From Rotaria sp. Silwood1 (Eukaryota; Rotifera; Eurotatoria; Philodinida; Philodinidae): a stretch of DNA of 64,000 bases. The stretch covers positions 797,654 to 861,653 of the forward strand of contig CAJNOP010000033.1 of NCBI GenBank assembly GCA_905250075.1, given 5' to 3'. The position numbers and the translations under genes are program-made. The notes under the pieces were generated by a model that had not been told where the DNA came from, made no database searches, and was given only the letters and a program-made list of their open reading frames with translations. Positions 60,525 to 64,000 of this stretch are shown in pieces. The first letter of the stretch is position 1, and each line of letters opens with the position of its first letter.

Positions 60525-61824
60525 TTATGTTACTAATTATCATCATACAAATGGAACGAATCAATATAGTACAACAGCATCACCGACAACACCAACACAA
60601 CAACACTATCAAACTAATACAGATAAAACAGCAACTGCAAAAGATCGACATAAACGTGTTCGGTAAGATCATTTTATTTTAAAAAGAATTTTTTATATAT
60701 AAAAAACAATTAAAAAAAACTTTCAAACAGGTGTAAACAATGTGAACCATGTTGTCGTGATGATTGTTCTGAATGTGTACATTGTAAAGATATGCCAAAA
60801 TTTGGTGGTGTTGGAAAAATGAAACAATGTTGTTTAACAAAACAATGTATCGCACCAATATTACCATCAACAGCTTCTTGTCAAGTTTGTTCAAAAAAGA
60901 AAGGTTCAAGAAAATTATCACAACTTAAACCAGAAGAAATTCTTTATGAATGTGAACGTTGTATGGAAATACATCATTTACCGTGTTTTCATGTATGTTT
61001 GTGCTTTTTTTTCTATAAGAAAAAAAACAGAATCATTGTCTTATTTATGTTCTTATTTCATTTTAGACTTCTCATCCAGATACGTCTACAAATGAAGGTG
61101 TATTTAGTGATGATATACCTGAAACATGGTTATGTCCAAAATGTATCACGGCTAATGCACCTGAACCACCTTTGTATAAATTACGACCAATTGTACGACG
61201 TACATTAGTAACAACGAATAAAGGTAAAAATGGACTTATTGAATTACCTTATTCAGATCCTTCTCAACAACAACAACAACAACAAATGAATGTTAATCAT
61301 CATCTTTTACAACAACAACAACAACAGCAGCAGCAACAACAACAACAACAACAACAACATCATTCATTAGCTCAACCATTACCAATATCACATAGTGAAC
61401 TTCATCATTTACATCATGGACATTTAGATTTACATCATTTATATGCAACCGGTGGTGGTAATTCAAATCCAAACGTTAATCTTGGTGGACTTTTACCTAA
61501 TCATAATGATTTACATTGTGATCTGTATACAGATCCATATGAAGCTATGGAGAATGAAGCAAAAAAAGTAAGAAATTATTCTTTTTATTTGATTCATATT
61601 GTGTCAATGAAATAATGAAATTTTTTTTCTACATAAAATTTTAGCGTTGTCTGTATGCAACTATGTATGCACCAAATGGTAATGTTGATTCTTCTGGAAC
61701 AACAGGCGATCCATCATCATCTATAAATGGTGGTAGTAGCAATAATGGTCTTGTTGGTCTTGATGACCTATCGACATCTTTAAATGATTCGGATTTATAT
61801 GTACCACAAATGTTTGCTGTTTAA
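59262..61824 (+). CDS. CXXC-PHD chromatin protein, KDM2/FBXL19-like, with polyQ
   Basis: Preferred model: a mini first exon ATGGAG (59262-59267), then 60163-60662, 60731-60992, 61067-61567, 61645-61824; 482 aa. The alternative is the ATG at 60145, but a clear TTTCAG acceptor sits just after it. Residues to about 165 are Gln/His-rich (polyQ at 60438-60455 and 60490-60523). Then comes a CXXC zinc finger: CKQCEPCCRDDCSECVHC with KFGGVGKMKQCC, the KFGG motif that contacts unmethylated CpG. A C4HC3 PHD finger follows (CQVCSKKKG, CERCMEIHHLPCF, TWLCPKC). Spacing and sequence are closest to KDM2A/B and FBXL19, but there is no JmjC, F-box or LRR part in this gene. After the PHD it has basic KLRPIVRRTLVTTNKGK, another polyQ/His tract and an acidic Ser-rich end. 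Confidence 0.82.
60438..61357 (+). repeat. CAA/CAG repeat tracts within CXXC-PHD coding sequence
   Basis: In-frame glutamine repeats at about 60438-60455, 60490-60523, 61264-61284 and 61311-61357, mostly CAA with a few CAG. The CAA bias makes them AT-richer and probably more stable than pure CAG runs. They flank the CXXC-PHD core on both sides. Confidence 0.8.
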
Positions 61825-64000
61825 TTTAATTCTTTCTCTCTCATTCTCTTTCTTGTGATATTTAGCATTCATTCCTCAAGTTTTTTTCTCTTGAAATTCC
61901 ATCAATAATTTTCTTTTTCTCAATTTGAAAAAACAGGCTACGAGCAGATACCCCGGTGTATGTGCATGAAGCATAGCAAAAGAAAGAGAAAGAGAGAGAG
62001 AAAGAGATTTTCTTTTTTTTTTCTTGACAATGGAAAAAGTCAATAGAAAAAAAAACTGATCGAATCTTCAAACAAGCTAAGGTGTTTTTATTGTTCTATC
62101 ATCATAAATAAAAAAAATTGTGTATTTGTGAGTGAATGTGAGATTTTTTTTCTTCTTTCCATTTTTATTTGCTATTCATTCTTTTCTTCTCAGTTTTTTT
62201 CGTCACTGTCATTGTCTCGTTTTTTTTTCTTTGTTTCTTTTGCATTTGCTTTCTGCGCTCATTACTGCTGGAGTACTGTTCAGTTTTTGAAGACAAAGAC
62301 AGACGGAGAAATAACAACAACAATAATAATAATAATAATAATAATAAGATCAAAATTAAAATTAATTTTAATTATATAAAAGCAAATTAAAATGGGTATT
62401 AAAAAAAGCACCAATTTAACTAACTTCTATACTCAATAATGCATTGTCATTAATTTAAAATAACTCTTTTCTCTTTGACATGCAATAGAATTATTAATGA
62501 AGTAAATCTTCTAGAATATTTTTATTTGTTTGATCGGTTTTCTTTTTTTTTTTTCTTCAAATACATCATTTGATTTGTGTCAATGCGTTTGTTGTTTTGC
62601 TTTTTTAGAAACAAAAAAAAAAAAAAAAAGAAGAGAAATTATTCTGATTTACTAGAACATTCAATTGGAATTTGGTATATTTGAATATTTGATTAACTCA
62701 AGTGGAAAAAAAATATTTTTTTATTTTGATAATAAAAATAAACATTACCACTCAAAGTTTACCATTGATACAATCATCGTTCAAGTTTAGTTTTATGAAT
62801 AAAGACAAACAAAAACAAAAAGACTTGATCTAAAATGAGAAGGCAATATTCTTTATTCATTTTTAAGAATATTAATTATTCTTTATATATTCAATGCTTT
62901 TGTTTTAAAGATAGAAAACTATTATATAAAAAATACTACAAAGACGCACATTTTAAATAAGAAGACTCGTCTGTATTATAGTAAAACTTCAAATCATGTG
63001 TACAATGACTCTCTCTCTTTTCTTTTTCTTTTTATTAATATCTAATTTCAAATTTGATATGATTGAATAATTATATCATACATTGTCAAAATTTACCTTG
63101 CAGGCATCTTAAATATAAACAATTGACCATCAAAAAAACTTTCATAATATGCTATTTCATAAGTAGATATGAGTTTTATTAAACATTTTCCTTTAAAGTA
63201 GTCGAACAATAGCGACTTAAAAAACTCATTAAAATAATGGAAATTAATAGTAATGGATTGAATAGAAAGACAATAGGGTATCAATATTTCTAGATTTCTT
63301 ATATGCACGATCAATAAAACTTATAAAAATTTAAAATGACTATTTCTTTTCTTGATTAACAAAAGTCAAGATAGAAAATCCTTTCATGTTGTCAATATTA
63401 GTGTCATATGTCTTCTGTTTTTCAAATCAATAAATGAATTAAAATTTGACATGAAATCAGAAACATTAACAAAAAAAATGTACTTGCTTCAAGATGAAGT
63501 TAATAAGGAAGGATGATTCGTCTAATGTGAATCCATTATTGACAATTAAATATAACTACATTCATTTGTCATATAGCAATAAAGATAATCTGATTTCATA
63601 CAAATTTCTCGTTTTACATAATTTCAAAAATGAATCATGTGTTTGTAAATGTCTCATCTATTCAGAAAAGTTTAAATGCAATCCAGCATTAATTTTATCA
63701 ATATAAAAAATTTACTTTATTTGATAAAAGAATTCAATTTCTAGGATGCTTCACAAGGTAATCAACGAATGTTTTTCAACTGATGGTTTATTGAGCCATA
63801 CATTTTCTAATAGTAATCCAAATAATATTGAATTAATATATCTGTAATAGGAGTGCGCTGGAAGACGTTTATTTTTAGTTCCGGTCCCGAGCTAGAGAAA
63901 ACTATTCTAGAATTTATTTTTATCATATCTAAAAATATTCTTCAAGACTTATTTTTTTTATTTATGCAGTTGACGACTAACACTTATTTAAGCCATCTCT
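61825..64000. other. 3' flank and intergenic AT-rich sequence
   Basis: No supported gene. A (AAT)n microsatellite occurs at 62321-62347 and A-tracts at about 62617-62629. The frames at 62128-62390 are translations of T-rich and AAT-repeat sequence. The 3' untranslated region of the CXXC-PHD gene presumably occupies the first few hundred bases. Confidence 0.5.

Noticed and set aside
62128-62390. Overlapping frames of 62-83 codons on both strands
   Set aside because: They translate T-rich sequence and an AAT microsatellite into poly-Phe, poly-Leu or poly-Asn; no splice sites or domain.

Overview
This is AT-rich animal nuclear DNA with genuine spliceosomal genes. Introns are mostly 50-100 bp with GT..AG ends. 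The gene set is metazoan (Disabled, SUN, MVP, CXXC-PHD, SLC49, SLC35E, CRIPT, PPIL3). Several genes sit 85-145 bp apart on one strand with an acceptor-like TAG just before each start, which is how spliced-leader operons look. Compact genes, two diverged MVP genes, many fold-back DNA elements and this operon layout fit a rotifer, most likely a bdelloid. That assignment is inference.

Layout: 0.9-9.3 kb is gene-dense. A minus-strand NMNAT-protein kinase fusion is divergent, across only 78 bp, from an SLC49/FLVCR-type transporter whose fifth intron holds a 2 kb DNA transposon. The transporter is followed by PPIL3, CRIPT, a HINT2-like gene and a small RIIa/DPY30-type gene, a candidate operon. 9.3-11.6 kb holds a fold-back element and a pogo-like MITE. 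11.6-15.5 kb (minus) has a Disabled (PTB) adaptor gene with a series of duplicated 72-nt exons, then an intronless rhodopsin-like GPCR. 15.5-29.9 kb is a gene-poor block with one long inverted repeat and a poorly resolved coding-like stretch (24.5-27.3 kb).

29.9-32.9 kb carries an SLC35E2-like nucleotide-sugar/triose-phosphate-type transporter. 34.1-42.1 kb holds two complete, diverged major vault protein genes arranged tail to tail, with two MITE-like fold-backs between them. 42.1-45.8 kb is intergenic with a decayed LINE endonuclease fragment. 45.8-49.0 kb (minus) is a SUN-domain nuclear envelope gene. 49-59 kb is a long noncoding stretch, rich in GA/CT tracts towards its right end. It leads into a KDM2/FBXL19-like CXXC-PHD gene (59.3-61.8 kb) with polyglutamine tracts. 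The rest is AT-rich noncoding sequence.

Exon boundaries were placed by hand from reading-frame continuity, GT..AG sites and remembered family alignments, so individual junctions may be a few bases off. The items most worth following up are the NMNAT-kinase fusion, the Disabled exon amplification, the paired vault genes, the candidate operon and the stripped-down CXXC-PHD protein.
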